From Mycobacterium sp. ENV421 (lineage in GTDB: Bacteria; Actinomycetota; Actinomycetes; Mycobacteriales; Mycobacteriaceae): a stretch of 64,000 nt of DNA. The DNA is taken from contig NZ_PDHO01000004.1 in assembly GCF_002887815.1 (NCBI RefSeq), positions 248,001 to 312,000 of the forward strand. Direction: 5' to 3'. The notes below the pieces were generated by a model, which made no database searches, had not been told where the DNA came from, and was given only the letters and a program-made list of their open reading frames with translations. Shown here one piece after another: positions 8,665 to 17,839 of the stretch (position 1 is its first letter; each line of letters starts with the position of its first letter). A program made the translations under genes and the position numbers.

Positions 8665-9407
8665 GTGTGTAACCCCTGCGATAGTGGCCAATGCGTGCGT
8701 GCGTTGTCCGGTCCGGCGGCATATACGCCGGCCTTGCTGGTGGACAGGTTCAGACCGACCAGCATCTGTGCCAGACCCACCGCCGCGGCCACCCCGTCGA
8801 CGGCGGGCACTCCGAGTGTGTCGGTGATCGCGGCGGTCACACCGGACATTCCCGCGCAGCCGAGGCAGATCACGTCGGCGCCGTCCAGCGTCACCGCGCG
8901 TTCGGCTTCGGCGACGATGGCGGCAACCGCGCCGGCTGGGTCGGCGTCGACCTCGGCGGTCCCGAGGCCGCACGCCCGTATGGATGCACAGTGGGCAGCC
9001 AACCCGGCCAACAGCAGACGGTCCTCGATCGGAGCGATGGAGCGGGCCAGCGTGGTGACCACCGAGAACCGCCTGCCGATCAGATGCGCGACGTGGGCGG
9101 CTGATTCGGCGATGTCGAGTACGGGGACGTCGAGCATCTCCTGCAGCGCGTCTTTGCCGTGTTCACCGAAGCCGGCCAGCACCACGGCATCGGCGTCGAA
9201 CGTTCCGGCGGCGAGCTGGGTGGCGACGACGTCCATCACCCCGACGGCGGAGAGGTAGCTCTCCGCGGCGGAGTCGATCGCGACGGACCCGAAAGCTGAT
9301 TGCCCGGTGACAATTTCGGTCCCGGGTGCGGCCGCCGCCCGGGCCGCGGCATCGATCTCCGCCGTCATCGTGTCCGAGGTGTTGGGGTTGAGCACCAGAA
9401 TTTTCAT
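8661..9407 (-). CDS. Allantoin racemase (Asp/Glu racemase superfamily)
   Basis: Interconverts the R and S forms of allantoin so that a stereospecific allantoinase can use all of it. The 248-aa protein opens with MKILVLNPNTSDTM, characteristic of hydantoin/allantoin racemases. The second catalytic cysteine is present (C184 in CLGCAGM). At the position of the first catalytic cysteine there is glycine (G79) with a glutamate three residues downstream (E82, AGFGEHG). That is the pattern described for bacterial allantoin racemase AllR, where the Glu replaces the missing Cys, and it separates this protein from ordinary hydantoin racemases. ATGA overlap with the allantoinase stop. Confidence 0.9.
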   Translation of the reverse strand: MKILVLNPNTSDTMTAEIDAAARAAAAPGTEIVTGQSAFGSVAIDSAAESYLSAVGVMDVVATQLAAGTFDADAVVLAGFGEHGKDALQEMLDVPVLDIAESAAHVAHLIGRRFSVVTTLARSIAPIEDRLLLAGLAAHCASIRACGLGTAEVDADPAGAVAAIVAEAERAVTLDGADVICLGCAGMSGVTAAITDTLGVPAVDGVAAAVGLAQMLVGLNLSTSKAGVYAAGPDNARTHWPLSQGLHT

Positions 9408-10750
9408 GCCGGTTCCCGCAGTCCGGCGACCAGCAGGTCGCCGTGGCTATCGTGGCCGGCCACCCGTCCGGCCCGCCACATCTGGCGGATCGCACCGGTC
9501 AGCACGCTGCCCTCGTACGGGGTCACCGGATGACGATGCCGCAGCTCGGCACCCCGCACCACCCATGAGGCGTCGGGGTCGAACACGCAGAAATCGGCGC
9601 GCTTACCTTCGGCGATCAGTCCCCGGTCGGTCAGCCCGGCCAGGCCGGCGGGCGCCTGCGCCATCCACCGGCACACCTCGCGCACGTCGAATCCGAGCCG
9701 GCGGGCCTGAGTCCACAGCGCGGGCAGTGCGATCTGCAACGAACTGATCCCGCCGAAGGCTCGGCCGAAGTCTCCGCCGGTGAGGTCTTTGTGGCGCGGG
9801 GCGCACGGCGAGTGGTCGGAGACCACCATGTCCAGCGTTCCGTCGGCCAGCGCAGCCCACAGCAGGTCGCGGTTGTCCCCGCCGCGGATGGGCGGGCAGG
9901 CCGCGAACACCGTCGCCCCCTCGGGAATGGCCTCGGCGGCGAAAGTCAGGTAGTGCGGGCATGTTTCGGCAGTCACCGGAAGACCTGCCGCTTTGGCCTC
10001 GGCGAGCATCGGCAGCACCTCGGCGCTCGAGACGTGCACGATGTGAGCTCGGGCACCGGTCTCGGCGACGGCGTCGAGCACGATGCGCACCGCGTCCCGC
10101 TCCGCCGCGTCGGGCCGCGACCGCAGAAATTCGCCGTAGGACCGTCCCGCCGGGGCGGGGCAATCGGTCAGCACCCGCTCACTCTCGGCATGTACCAGCA
10201 GTACCGAATCCAGTTCGGCCACAACGGCCATCGCGGCGCGAAGCTGGTCGGGGTCCAGCGGCGGAAAGTCGGCGTTGCCCGACTCGGACAGAAAGCATTT
10301 GAAGCCGAGCACTCCCGCACCGGCCAGCTCACCGAACGACTCGAGGTTGTCCGGCACGATGCCGCCCCAGAAACCGGTGTCGACGTGGCATGCGCCGCGC
10401 GCCGCGGAACGTTTGACCTCCAGCGCCGGCACCGTGGTCGTCACCGGGTCACAGTCCAGCGGCATGTCCACGACCGTGGTGATGCCACCGGCCAACGCCG
10501 CGGCCGTCGCGGAGTCGAAGCCCTCCCAGTCGGTGCCCGGGTCGTCGATGTGCACATGAGTGTCGACCAGACCGGGCAGCAACACCACGTCGGGGCCGAG
10601 CACCGTCTCGCCGGCGCCGCCGAGGTGACTGTCGACCTCGCCGATTACCCGGATCATGCCGTCCGCCAACCCGATCGCGGCGGGCCGGACCTCGCCGTCG
10701 ATCACCGCGCGCGGTGCGCGAATGACGTGTTCGACGGCGGCCGTGGTCAC
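9404..10750 (-). CDS. allB: Allantoinase
   Basis: Ring-opening amidohydrolase that converts allantoin to allantoate. The cyclic amidohydrolase fold is clear over 448 aa: metal ligands H65 and H67 in GLVDTHVHIDDPG, the carboxylated lysine K151 in LGFKCFLS, later His in LLVHAES and HIVHVSS, and the catalytic Asp in VVSDHSPC. DCDPVTTT and CPHYLTF are allantoinase-type blocks that differ from dihydroorotase. Start overlaps the stop of the lactonase gene by 4 nt and its stop overlaps the racemase start by 4 nt. Confidence 0.95.
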   Translation of the reverse strand: MTTAAVEHVIRAPRAVIDGEVRPAAIGLADGMIRVIGEVDSHLGGAGETVLGPDVVLLPGLVDTHVHIDDPGTDWEGFDSATAAALAGGITTVVDMPLDCDPVTTTVPALEVKRSAARGACHVDTGFWGGIVPDNLESFGELAGAGVLGFKCFLSESGNADFPPLDPDQLRAAMAVVAELDSVLLVHAESERVLTDCPAPAGRSYGEFLRSRPDAAERDAVRIVLDAVAETGARAHIVHVSSAEVLPMLAEAKAAGLPVTAETCPHYLTFAAEAIPEGATVFAACPPIRGGDNRDLLWAALADGTLDMVVSDHSPCAPRHKDLTGGDFGRAFGGISSLQIALPALWTQARRLGFDVREVCRWMAQAPAGLAGLTDRGLIAEGKRADFCVFDPDASWVVRGAELRHRHPVTPYEGSVLTGAIRQMWRAGRVAGHDSHGDLLVAGLREPA

Positions 10751-11580
10751 GGCGGCGGCACCGGGCCGAACCGGTCCGCGAAGCGCTGGGTCAGCTCCGG
10801 CCAGACATGGGGGTCGTGGCCGGGCACCAGCTCGTATCCCTTGTCGGTGGCCAGCCGCTTCAGCTTGCGGATCGGCTCGACCGTGTCGGCCGGATCGACG
10901 TCGATGAACCCGCCGATCGGCAACTCGTGCTCGATGTTCTCGGTGAGGTCGGCGGCGTCGAACGCGAATACGAACCCGCCGCCGCCCACCGCCTCATCGA
11001 GCTCGACGACGAAGCTCTGATGCCCCGGTGTGTGCCCGTAGGTGGGCACCGCGGTGATACCGGGCGCGATCTCGGCTTCACCGTCGGCGAGTACCCAGTC
11101 GATGCGGGGATCGTCGAAGTCGATGCGGTTGATCGCGTTGTGTTCGGGCTCGGGATGGTTCGAGAGCCCGTACTCCAGCTCGCGGCGCTGCGCGTGCACC
11201 GGGACCTTGCCGGCGAACAGCTTCACGCCGCCCGCGTGGTCGTGGTGCAGGTGCGACAGCGCCACGAGGTGGATGTCGTCGACGTCGATGCCGATGTCGT
11301 GCAACGACTCCTCGATCGGCTCACCGGGTCCTGGGAGTACCGGGATGTACTCGACGGTCGGGAAGAACCGCCGGTACAACGCCGGATCGCGGATCAGTGC
11401 GGTGTTGAACCCGGTGTCGAGCAACACCCAGCCGCCGTCGGTTTGCAGAAGCACCCCGGGAACCGGCTCACGCATCCGCAGCTCCGGTGGCGCCCCGTAG
11501 ACCGACACCGACTTGGGTAGCTCCTCCCAACCGAGGGTCAGCAGGACAATCCGGCGAACTTTCCCGTCTCCCAGGACCAT
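10747..11580 (-). CDS. Metallo-beta-lactamase-fold hydrolase (N-acyl-homoserine-lactonase-like)
   Basis: A 277-aa dinuclear zinc hydrolase. The HxHxDH motif is H110-x-H112-x-D114-H115 (SHLHHDHAGG), followed by the family's GHTPGHQSFVVEL and FAFDAADL ligand stretches and a C-terminal PGHDPH. The layout is that of AttM/AiiA-type lactonases. Quorum quenching is not implied: its position between the SBP and allantoinase genes, with 4-nt coupling to allB, points to hydrolysis of a lactone or cyclic ureide-type compound in the same pathway. That substrate is inference. Confidence 0.82.
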   Translation of the reverse strand: MVLGDGKVRRIVLLTLGWEELPKSVSVYGAPPELRMREPVPGVLLQTDGGWVLLDTGFNTALIRDPALYRRFFPTVEYIPVLPGPGEPIEESLHDIGIDVDDIHLVALSHLHHDHAGGVKLFAGKVPVHAQRRELEYGLSNHPEPEHNAINRIDFDDPRIDWVLADGEAEIAPGITAVPTYGHTPGHQSFVVELDEAVGGGGFVFAFDAADLTENIEHELPIGGFIDVDPADTVEPIRKLKRLATDKGYELVPGHDPHVWPELTQRFADRFGPVPPP

Positions 11581-11585
11581 TCGGC

Positions 11586-13166
11586 TCAGCCCACCGACAG
11601 CGCGGCCAACCGCAGCGAGTTCGGGTCGGTCACCACATGTGCCTGCTCAACGCCCTTCAGCCACGGCTGGGCCACCATGAAGTCGTTGACATCAGCGACA
11701 TTCAGCCAGCAACCCGTCTTGACCGCTTCCTCGCCAGCCGTGGAGAAGTCCGCGTCCGATCCGGTGGGCAGACCCTTGGCCAACGCCTCGGTGATGGGCG
11801 GCGCCGAGCATCCGAAGAAGTTCAGTCCACCGTCGGCATCCCACGAGATGTGGCCCCAGGTGTAGGGCGAGGGCGCGTCCGGCCACCCGAGGTAGGTCAT
11901 GATCTCCGGAGCCGACTGCCCGTCGCCGCCGACCCATCCGTAGATCTCCGACGTCGGGTAGGCCTGGACCTTGGCGTTGAGTCCGGCTGCGGCCAATTGG
12001 GTCTGGACCAGGTTGCTGATCAACTGGTTATCGGGGTTCGACGAGTCGTAGCCGATGGTGACGGACTTCTGGTCGGCAGGCAGACCCGCCGCGAGCTGAG
12101 TCAGCACGGACGGGTCGTGCGTCACCGACTGCTTACCGAACTCGGCGGCCATCACGTTGGGCGGGTAGATCTGTTCGGCCTTCTTGCCGCGGCCGAAGTA
12201 GGTCTGCTTGACCAGTTCGTCTACGTCGATGGCCTGCATGACGGCGTTGCGGTTCTTGGCGTCGGTCATCATCCCCTTCTTGGGATTGATGTAGACGAAG
12301 TTCGACATCATGGTCGGCAGCGAATAGTTCGCGAACGACTTGTTGTCCAGGTAGGACTGCACCGCGGAGGACGGCAGGTCGTGCAGGATCGCGGCGAGCT
12401 GACCGTTGTTGAACTGCAGCTGTTGCGCCGAGACGTCGGTGATCACCGGCAGCTCGACCTTCTCGAAGTACGGCTTGGCGCCCCAGTAGTCGCCGAAGGC
12501 GGTCAACTGGTACTTCGAACCAACCTCGGCGTCGGTCAGCGTGTACGGACCGGTGCCCAGGTCGTGGGTGGTCAGATAACCCTGCGCGTGGTCGCTGCCC
12601 GCGTTCTTCTGCAGCCCGTCCGGGCTCATCATCCGCGGACCATAGGGACACGCGAGGTAGTCCAGGAACGCCGAGTTCGGCGCCTTCAGCGTGACGGTGA
12701 CGTCGTAATCGCCCTGGGTGGTGACCGATTCGACGTCGGAGACCATGTATGCGGGCCCCTGATTCACCGCCGCGCGCCGGTCGAAGGACGCCTTGACAGC
12801 CGCGGAGGTGAACGGCGTGCCGTCGTGGAACTTGACCCCCTGGCGCAGCTTGAAGTTGAACACCTTGTTGTCCGGCGATGCCGTCCACTCGGTGGCCAGC
12901 AGCGGCTGGAGTCCAGGCTTGTCGGTGCCGGCCTTGTACTCCAGCAGACCCTCATAGGTGTTGGTGGTCAACAGCAGACCCTGGCCGGCGTAGTAGATGT
13001 CGGGGTCCGGCGGCTGGCCCGGATCCTGCAGGAATGACAGCTTCAACACCTTGTCGGTCGGAGCCGCGTTCGGGGTGCTGCTGCCACCGGAATTCGAACC
13101 GCCGCAGGCGGTCAACGCCAGGGCTGCGGTCGCGCCGATCGCAAGCAGCGTGGTGATTTTCTTCAT
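11586..13166 (-). CDS. ABC transporter substrate-binding lipoprotein (SBP family 5)
   Basis: Extracytoplasmic solute-binding protein of the peptide/nickel (family 5) type, 526 aa. The N-terminal MKKITTLLAIGATAALALTAC has a lipobox (LTAC) with C21 as the lipidated residue, followed by a Gly/Ser-rich linker. The mature part shows the family-5 signature FKLRQGVKFHDGTPFTSAAV and a late DINVFMVAQPWLK-type region. Encoded with two permeases and a fused ATPase, it should deliver the operon's substrate, presumably allantoin or another ureide. ATGA overlap with the upstream hydrolase gene. Confidence 0.92.
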   Translation of the reverse strand: MKKITTLLAIGATAALALTACGGSNSGGSSTPNAAPTDKVLKLSFLQDPGQPPDPDIYYAGQGLLLTTNTYEGLLEYKAGTDKPGLQPLLATEWTASPDNKVFNFKLRQGVKFHDGTPFTSAAVKASFDRRAAVNQGPAYMVSDVESVTTQGDYDVTVTLKAPNSAFLDYLACPYGPRMMSPDGLQKNAGSDHAQGYLTTHDLGTGPYTLTDAEVGSKYQLTAFGDYWGAKPYFEKVELPVITDVSAQQLQFNNGQLAAILHDLPSSAVQSYLDNKSFANYSLPTMMSNFVYINPKKGMMTDAKNRNAVMQAIDVDELVKQTYFGRGKKAEQIYPPNVMAAEFGKQSVTHDPSVLTQLAAGLPADQKSVTIGYDSSNPDNQLISNLVQTQLAAAGLNAKVQAYPTSEIYGWVGGDGQSAPEIMTYLGWPDAPSPYTWGHISWDADGGLNFFGCSAPPITEALAKGLPTGSDADFSTAGEEAVKTGCWLNVADVNDFMVAQPWLKGVEQAHVVTDPNSLRLAALSVG

Positions 13167-13804
13167 CGGGCGGCTCCTTCGAGTACCGGGGTGGTGAGGG
13201 AAGCAAAGGCGTCGAGGATCTCCTCAGTGGTCCGCGTCGCGCCGGTTTGCAGGTATTCCATGGCATCCAGTGCGGCATCGTGCCGGTAGACCGAGGAACC
13301 GCCGACACAGTCGGACACCACCCGCACGTGGAAGTCACGCTGATGGGCGTCGGCGAAGGTGTAGTGCACGCACACGTCGGTCAGGCCGCCGATCAGGATC
13401 AGCGTGTCGGCCTTCAAACCGGACAGCACGATCTCGAATTCGGTTCCGATGAAACCGGAGTAGCGCCGCTTGACGATGTGGAATTCGTGATTGGGGCCGG
13501 TGAAGTCGGGTAACAGCTCGGGATGCAGTGGGGTGCCGGGCCTGCCGTCGATGCAGTGCGGTCCTTCGACACCGTCGAGTTCACGGCCGAAGTCGATGCC
13601 GTTGGCGCGGTGCACTTCCTGGAAGAACACGATCGGGATGGTCGCGGCGCGCGCGGCGGCGATCAGTTGCCGCGCCCGGGCGATTCGGTCGGCGTAGCCG
13701 GCCATGTGCGGGATGCCCACCTCCTCGACGGGCATGTCGCCACTTTCTTGCATGTCGACGACGACCAAGACCGGATTGCCCACTATCAGTGGCTGTTTCG
13801 GCAC
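13163..13804 (-). CDS. Cysteine hydrolase (isochorismatase-like amidohydrolase)
   Basis: A 213-aa isochorismatase-fold amidohydrolase. The catalytic triad is complete: D17 (VVDMQESG), K112 (VKRRYSGFIGT) and C145 (GLTDVCVHYT), with the conserved cis-peptide GGLTD turn. Members of this branch cleave C-N bonds in ureidoacrylate, biuret, N-carbamoylsarcosine or nicotinamide. Within a ureide operon, hydrolysis of a carbamoyl or ureido group is the best guess. It is unusual in lying between the permease and SBP genes of one transporter. Its start is immediately followed upstream by the DppB permease stop. Confidence 0.85.
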   Translation of the reverse strand: MPKQPLIVGNPVLVVVDMQESGDMPVEEVGIPHMAGYADRIARARQLIAAARAATIPIVFFQEVHRANGIDFGRELDGVEGPHCIDGRPGTPLHPELLPDFTGPNHEFHIVKRRYSGFIGTEFEIVLSGLKADTLILIGGLTDVCVHYTFADAHQRDFHVRVVSDCVGGSSVYRHDAALDAMEYLQTGATRTTEEILDAFASLTTPVLEGAAR

Positions 13805-14809
13805 CTATCCTCCTGTAACTGCGATGCGGGGGTCTGCGGCGGCCTGGAGAAGATCCACGACCGTGTTGATGAAGACGTAGAGGGCGCCGAGCATCAGCGT
13901 GACGCCGGCAATCGCCGGGAAGTCGGCCACCGGGATGCTCTGGGCGATGTACTGGCCGATGCCCGGCCAGCCGAAGACCTGCTCGACGACCAGCACGCCG
14001 GCGAACATCAGGCCGACCTGCAGTCCGGTCATCGACAACGCCGAACCGACGCAGTTGCGCAGTACGTGACCGGCCACTATTCGGCTCTCCGACAATCCTT
14101 TTGCGCGTGCGGTTCGCACGTAGTCGCTGTCCATGTCGGTGAGCAGACTGGATCGCAGCACCCGGCCGATGGCGACTGCCGGGCCCAACGCCAGCACCAG
14201 GGCCGGCAGGATCAGGTGGTGCAGGGCGTCGGCGACGACGTCGAAACGTCCGCTGAGCAGTCCATCGACGGTCAGCAGTCCGGTGGGGCCGGTCGGCGGG
14301 TTGCTGATGCCGATGCGGCCGTTGGCGGGAACCCAGCCGAGCTTCTGGTAGAAGACGATCAGCCCCAGGATGCCGAGCAGGAACATCGGCGCCGAGGACC
14401 CGGTGAACAGGATCGCCCGCAGCACAGCCGATCCCCGCCACTTCAGCGTGGTGCTGAAGGCCAGCAGCACGGCCAGTGCCAGCGCGATACCGATACCGTA
14501 GAGGGCGAGTTCCAGGGTGGCCGGGAAGAAGCTGCCGAGATCGGACGCGACGGCGTGCCGGGTCCGGTAGGACGTGCCGAGGTCGCCCTGGACCGCCCCG
14601 GTGAGGTAGTGCCAGAACTGGGTGACGATCGGGTCGTTGAGGCCCAGCGCTTCTCGGCGCGCGGCCACCGCTGAGGCGGACGCCTGTGCGCCCATCTGAG
14701 CTTTGACCGGATCCAGGGGCGAAATATGTTGCAGGACAAACATCACGGCGGTCAGTGCGACCAGGATCACCAGCGTCGCGGCCAGTCGGGAGGCGATGAA
14801 CGCTTTCAC
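13805..14809 (-). CDS. ABC transporter permease (DppB type)
   Basis: Inner-membrane permease of a family-5 (dipeptide/nickel-type) importer, 334 aa. It has the N-terminal FIASRLAATLVILVALTAVMF helix, the periplasmic loop ending in GDLGTSYRT, and the EAA-type loop VLRSSLLTDMDSDYVRTARAKGLSESRI that contacts the ATPase. FGWPGIGQYIAQSI is a DppB-family block. The partner permease is encoded immediately upstream and the solute-binding lipoprotein two genes downstream. Confidence 0.92.
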   Translation of the reverse strand: MKAFIASRLAATLVILVALTAVMFVLQHISPLDPVKAQMGAQASASAVAARREALGLNDPIVTQFWHYLTGAVQGDLGTSYRTRHAVASDLGSFFPATLELALYGIGIALALAVLLAFSTTLKWRGSAVLRAILFTGSSAPMFLLGILGLIVFYQKLGWVPANGRIGISNPPTGPTGLLTVDGLLSGRFDVVADALHHLILPALVLALGPAVAIGRVLRSSLLTDMDSDYVRTARAKGLSESRIVAGHVLRNCVGSALSMTGLQVGLMFAGVLVVEQVFGWPGIGQYIAQSIPVADFPAIAGVTLMLGALYVFINTVVDLLQAAADPRIAVTGG

Positions 14810-14820
14810 CTGTGGGCCTC

Positions 14821-15690
14821 CTAGCTCGTCTTCATCAGGTTGCGCAGGCTGTCACCGGCGACATTGCCGATCACTGCCAGGACAAGGACGCCCAGGCCGG
14901 GCATCACCGGGACCCACCACTGCTGCAGGAAGTAGCTCAGGTTGCGGGCCGCGTCGGCGCCCAGTTCCGGGGCGGGAGCCGATTGCCCGAGACCCAGGAA
15001 CGACAACGCCGCCAGCGTGAGGATCAACGTGCCGAGGTCGAGGCTGGCGGCCACCAGCGCATTGGGCACCGCGCCGGGCAGCAGGTGGCGCATGGCGACC
15101 CGGACGGGCCCGACGCCGGCCAGCCGGGCGGCCTCGACGTGGGGGCGGGCCGCCAACCGCGCGACCTCGCCGCGAACCAGCCTGGCGTAGAACGGCCACC
15201 ACACGATCGACACCGCGATCAGGGTGTGCACGAAGCCGGGTCCCAGTGCGGCGACGACGGCGATGGCCAGCACCGGCGCCGGCAGCGACAGGAACCCGTC
15301 GGTGATCCGCATCAAGGTCGCGTCCAGCCAGCCGCCGGTCGCGCCGGCGATGAGCCCGATGAGGCCTCCGATGAGCAGCCCGACGCCGACCACCACCAGG
15401 GCTGCGAACCAGCTCGACCGGATGCCGAACAGCACGCGGCTCAAGATGTCCCGCCCGACGCTGTCGGTGCCGAGCAGGAATCCGTTCTTGCCGGGCGCCT
15501 GCAGCGGCATGCCGACGGGCACCAGCGGGTCGTGCGGGGCCAGCAGCGGGACGGCGACGGCGATCACGGTCACCAGCAGCAGCAAGGACACTCCGAGCCA
15601 ATTGACGATCACCGCACGGTCTTTCGGTAACGCCGCCATCCGCTTCTCGCGGCTGCGCAGCAGTGCCGGGGCGGGGACTGCGATGGCCAT
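14821..15690 (-). CDS. ABC transporter permease (DppC type)
   Basis: Second permease of the importer, 289 aa. It shows the DppC-type layout: a cytoplasmic basic N-terminus, NWLGVSLLLLVTVIAVAVPLLAP as the first helix, the HDPLVPVGMPLQAP then LGTDSVGRDILSRVLFGIRSS motif, and the EAA loop ARLVRGEVARLAARPHVEAARLAG. The ATG at 15690 shares its A with the TGA stop of the upstream ATPase gene (TGATG), so translation is coupled. An upstream in-frame extension inside the ATPase gene is rejected. Confidence 0.92.
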   Translation of the reverse strand: MAIAVPAPALLRSREKRMAALPKDRAVIVNWLGVSLLLLVTVIAVAVPLLAPHDPLVPVGMPLQAPGKNGFLLGTDSVGRDILSRVLFGIRSSWFAALVVVGVGLLIGGLIGLIAGATGGWLDATLMRITDGFLSLPAPVLAIAVVAALGPGFVHTLIAVSIVWWPFYARLVRGEVARLAARPHVEAARLAGVGPVRVAMRHLLPGAVPNALVAASLDLGTLILTLAALSFLGLGQSAPAPELGADAARNLSYFLQQWWVPVMPGLGVLVLAVIGNVAGDSLRNLMKTS

Positions 15691-17687
15691 CAGCGCGCCT
15701 TCCGTTCGATACAGGCGACCTGGTGCGGGCTGCCGGGGGTGCCTTCCAGGCGGACGTCGAGTTCGATGTCGCTGCAGGTGTCGATCGCGATCGGGCATCG
15801 CGGGTGGAAGGCACAGCCGGTCGGCGGTGACAGCGGGCTGGCGGGTTCGCCGGCCAGCACCCGGCAGTCGCGGCCCAGGTCGGGGATCGCGTCGACCAGC
15901 GCCTGGGTGTACGGATGCGTCGGGCGTCCGATCACGTCTTCGGCGGGGCCGATCTCGACGATGCGACCCAGGTACATGACCGCGATCCGGTCGGCCACCA
16001 CCCGCGCCACCGACAGGTCGTGGGTCACGAACACCACCGACATGTCCAGGCTGCGGCGCAGCCCGCCGATCAGATTGAGCACCGAGGCCGCCAGCGACAC
16101 GTCCAGCGCGCTCGTGGGCTCGTCACACAGCAGCACCTGCGGCGGGATCACGGTGGCCCGAGCCAGCGAAACCCGTTGCCGCTGACCGCCGGACAACTGC
16201 GCGGCCCTCGACTTGACCACATCCTGCGGAAGGCCCACCCGCTCCAGCACTTCCGCGACAGCGTCCTTGCGCTCGCTGCGCGACATCGAGGTGCCGCGCA
16301 GCCGTTCACCGATCAGTTCGCCGACGGACAACCACGGTGTCAGCGAGGCACCGGCGTCTTGGAAGACCATCTGCGGGCGGGTGTCGCCGGCCAGTTCGAC
16401 CTCGCCGGTGGTCGGCTTCTCCAGCCCGGCGATGATGCGCAGCAACGTCGACTTCCCGGAGCCGCTCTCGCCCACCAGGGCCACTGATTCGCCGTGCGCG
16501 ACGGTCAGCGACACTCCGCGCAGCGCCTGCAGTTTGCCTCCGGATGCCCCGGAGCGATCCAGCCGGCGGCGGCGCACGGTGAACGTCTTGGTGACGGTGC
16601 GGGCATCGACGGCGGGCGGTTGATCAGCCGCAATCTCGACCCGCTCGGCGAAGGCTTCGGCCTCGGCGGCGACGATCCCGGCCAGCTCGGTGCGCATCTG
16701 GGCCGGCTCGATGATGCATGCGCTCACCCGGTTCTCGGCGCACGCCACCGGATCCGGTGGTGTGGCGGAGCATTCGGTGCGGGCCAGCGCACACCGCGGC
16801 ACGAACGCGCAACCGGGCAGCGGTGCGGTCGGACTGGGCACCTGGCCGGCCATCGCCGCCAGCGGCCGGTCCCGCGCCGTGTCCAGGGTCAGCCGCGATT
16901 GCAACAGCCCGTGGGTGTAGGGATGCGCGGGGGTGGCGAGAACGTCGGCGGTCGGGCCTATTTCGGCGATCCGCCCGGCATACAGCACGGCGATGCGGTC
17001 GGCGATCTGCGCGGCGACGCCGAGGTCGTGGGTGATCAGCACAATGCTGCAGCCGATCTCGGCGCGCAGGCGCTGCAGCAGCGCCAGCACCTGTGCCTGC
17101 ACCGTGACGTCGAGTGCGGTGGTCGGTTCGTCGGCGATGATCAGCTCGGGATCACCGGCCACCGCGATCGCGATCATCACCCGCTGGCGCAACCCGCCGG
17201 AGAGTTCGTGCGGATAGGCTCGCATCCGTCGTTCGGGATCTGGAATACCAACGGCAGTCAGCAGTTTCAGTGCTTCTGCGCTGCTGCCTGCTACTTCTTC
17301 GACTTGTTTGCCGATCCGCATCGTCGGGTTCAGCGACGTCATCGGGTCCTGGAACACCGCGCCGAGGTCGAGTCGGCGGACCTTGCGCAGCTGCTTGGCG
17401 GCGCCGGTGAGCATGTCGGTGTCGCACACCTGGACACTGCCGCTGGTCTTGGCGGCGCCGAGCAGGCCGAGCATGCTGAAGCCCAGAACGCTTTTCCCGG
17501 AGCCGGATTCACCCACCAGGCCCACGATTTCGCCGGGTGCGATCTGGAGCGACACCCCGCGCAGCGCGTGCACGTCCTTGCCGTTGCGGCGGAACGTGAC
17601 ACAGAGATCATCCACCGCGGCGACCACGTCGCCCGGCGTCGTCGCCGGTGCATCGGGTCGCAGCGCGACACTTGCGGCGCTCGCCAT
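15690..17687 (-). CDS. Fused ABC transporter ATP-binding protein (DppD-DppF)
   Basis: A single 665-aa polypeptide carrying both nucleotide-binding domains of the importer. The first NBD has Walker A GESGSGKS at residues 59-66, signature LSGGLRQRV and Walker [12 protein letters not shown]. It ends with the oligopeptide-transporter C-terminal cluster ([10 protein letters not shown]). The second NBD repeats this with [17 protein letters not shown] and [11 protein letters not shown], and its own [10 protein letters not shown] tail. It is the first gene of the ureide operon, expressed from the 17688-17906 spacer shared with a divergent TetR gene. Confidence 0.93.
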   Translation of the reverse strand: MASAASVALRPDAPATTPGDVVAAVDDLCVTFRRNGKDVHALRGVSLQIAPGEIVGLVGESGSGKSVLGFSMLGLLGAAKTSGSVQVCDTDMLTGAAKQLRKVRRLDLGAVFQDPMTSLNPTMRIGKQVEEVAGSSAEALKLLTAVGIPDPERRMRAYPHELSGGLRQRVMIAIAVAGDPELIIADEPTTALDVTVQAQVLALLQRLRAEIGCSIVLITHDLGVAAQIADRIAVLYAGRIAEIGPTADVLATPAHPYTHGLLQSRLTLDTARDRPLAAMAGQVPSPTAPLPGCAFVPRCALARTECSATPPDPVACAENRVSACIIEPAQMRTELAGIVAAEAEAFAERVEIAADQPPAVDARTVTKTFTVRRRRLDRSGASGGKLQALRGVSLTVAHGESVALVGESGSGKSTLLRIIAGLEKPTTGEVELAGDTRPQMVFQDAGASLTPWLSVGELIGERLRGTSMSRSERKDAVAEVLERVGLPQDVVKSRAAQLSGGQRQRVSLARATVIPPQVLLCDEPTSALDVSLAASVLNLIGGLRRSLDMSVVFVTHDLSVARVVADRIAVMYLGRIVEIGPAEDVIGRPTHPYTQALVDAIPDLGRDCRVLAGEPASPLSPPTGCAFHPRCPIAIDTCSDIELDVRLEGTPGSPHQVACIERKAR

Positions 17688-17747
17688 GCAGAGTCTCCCG
17701 GAAGGTCAGAGGGTCCACGAGGATGCGCTCACCGGTGAGCCATCAGC

Positions 17748-17761
17748 CTGTCGATTGACAG
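17748..17761. promoter_or_regulatory. Putative TetR operator 1 (CTGTC-N4-GACAG)
   Basis: The 14-mer CTGTCGATTGACAG is an interrupted palindrome (CTGTC, four bases, GACAG). It lies 61 bp upstream of the ABC ATPase start in the spacer shared with the divergent TetR gene. The same CTGTC-N4-GACAG pattern recurs 95 bp away at 17843-17856. Role as operator is inferred from the repetition, symmetry and position. Confidence 0.6.
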
Positions 17762-17839
17762 TTTTACGGGCCTCTGGTCGCGGTGGGTGTCGCTGGCGTA
17801 ACCAAACCAAGACGGCGCGTAACCGATAGGTATCCCGCG

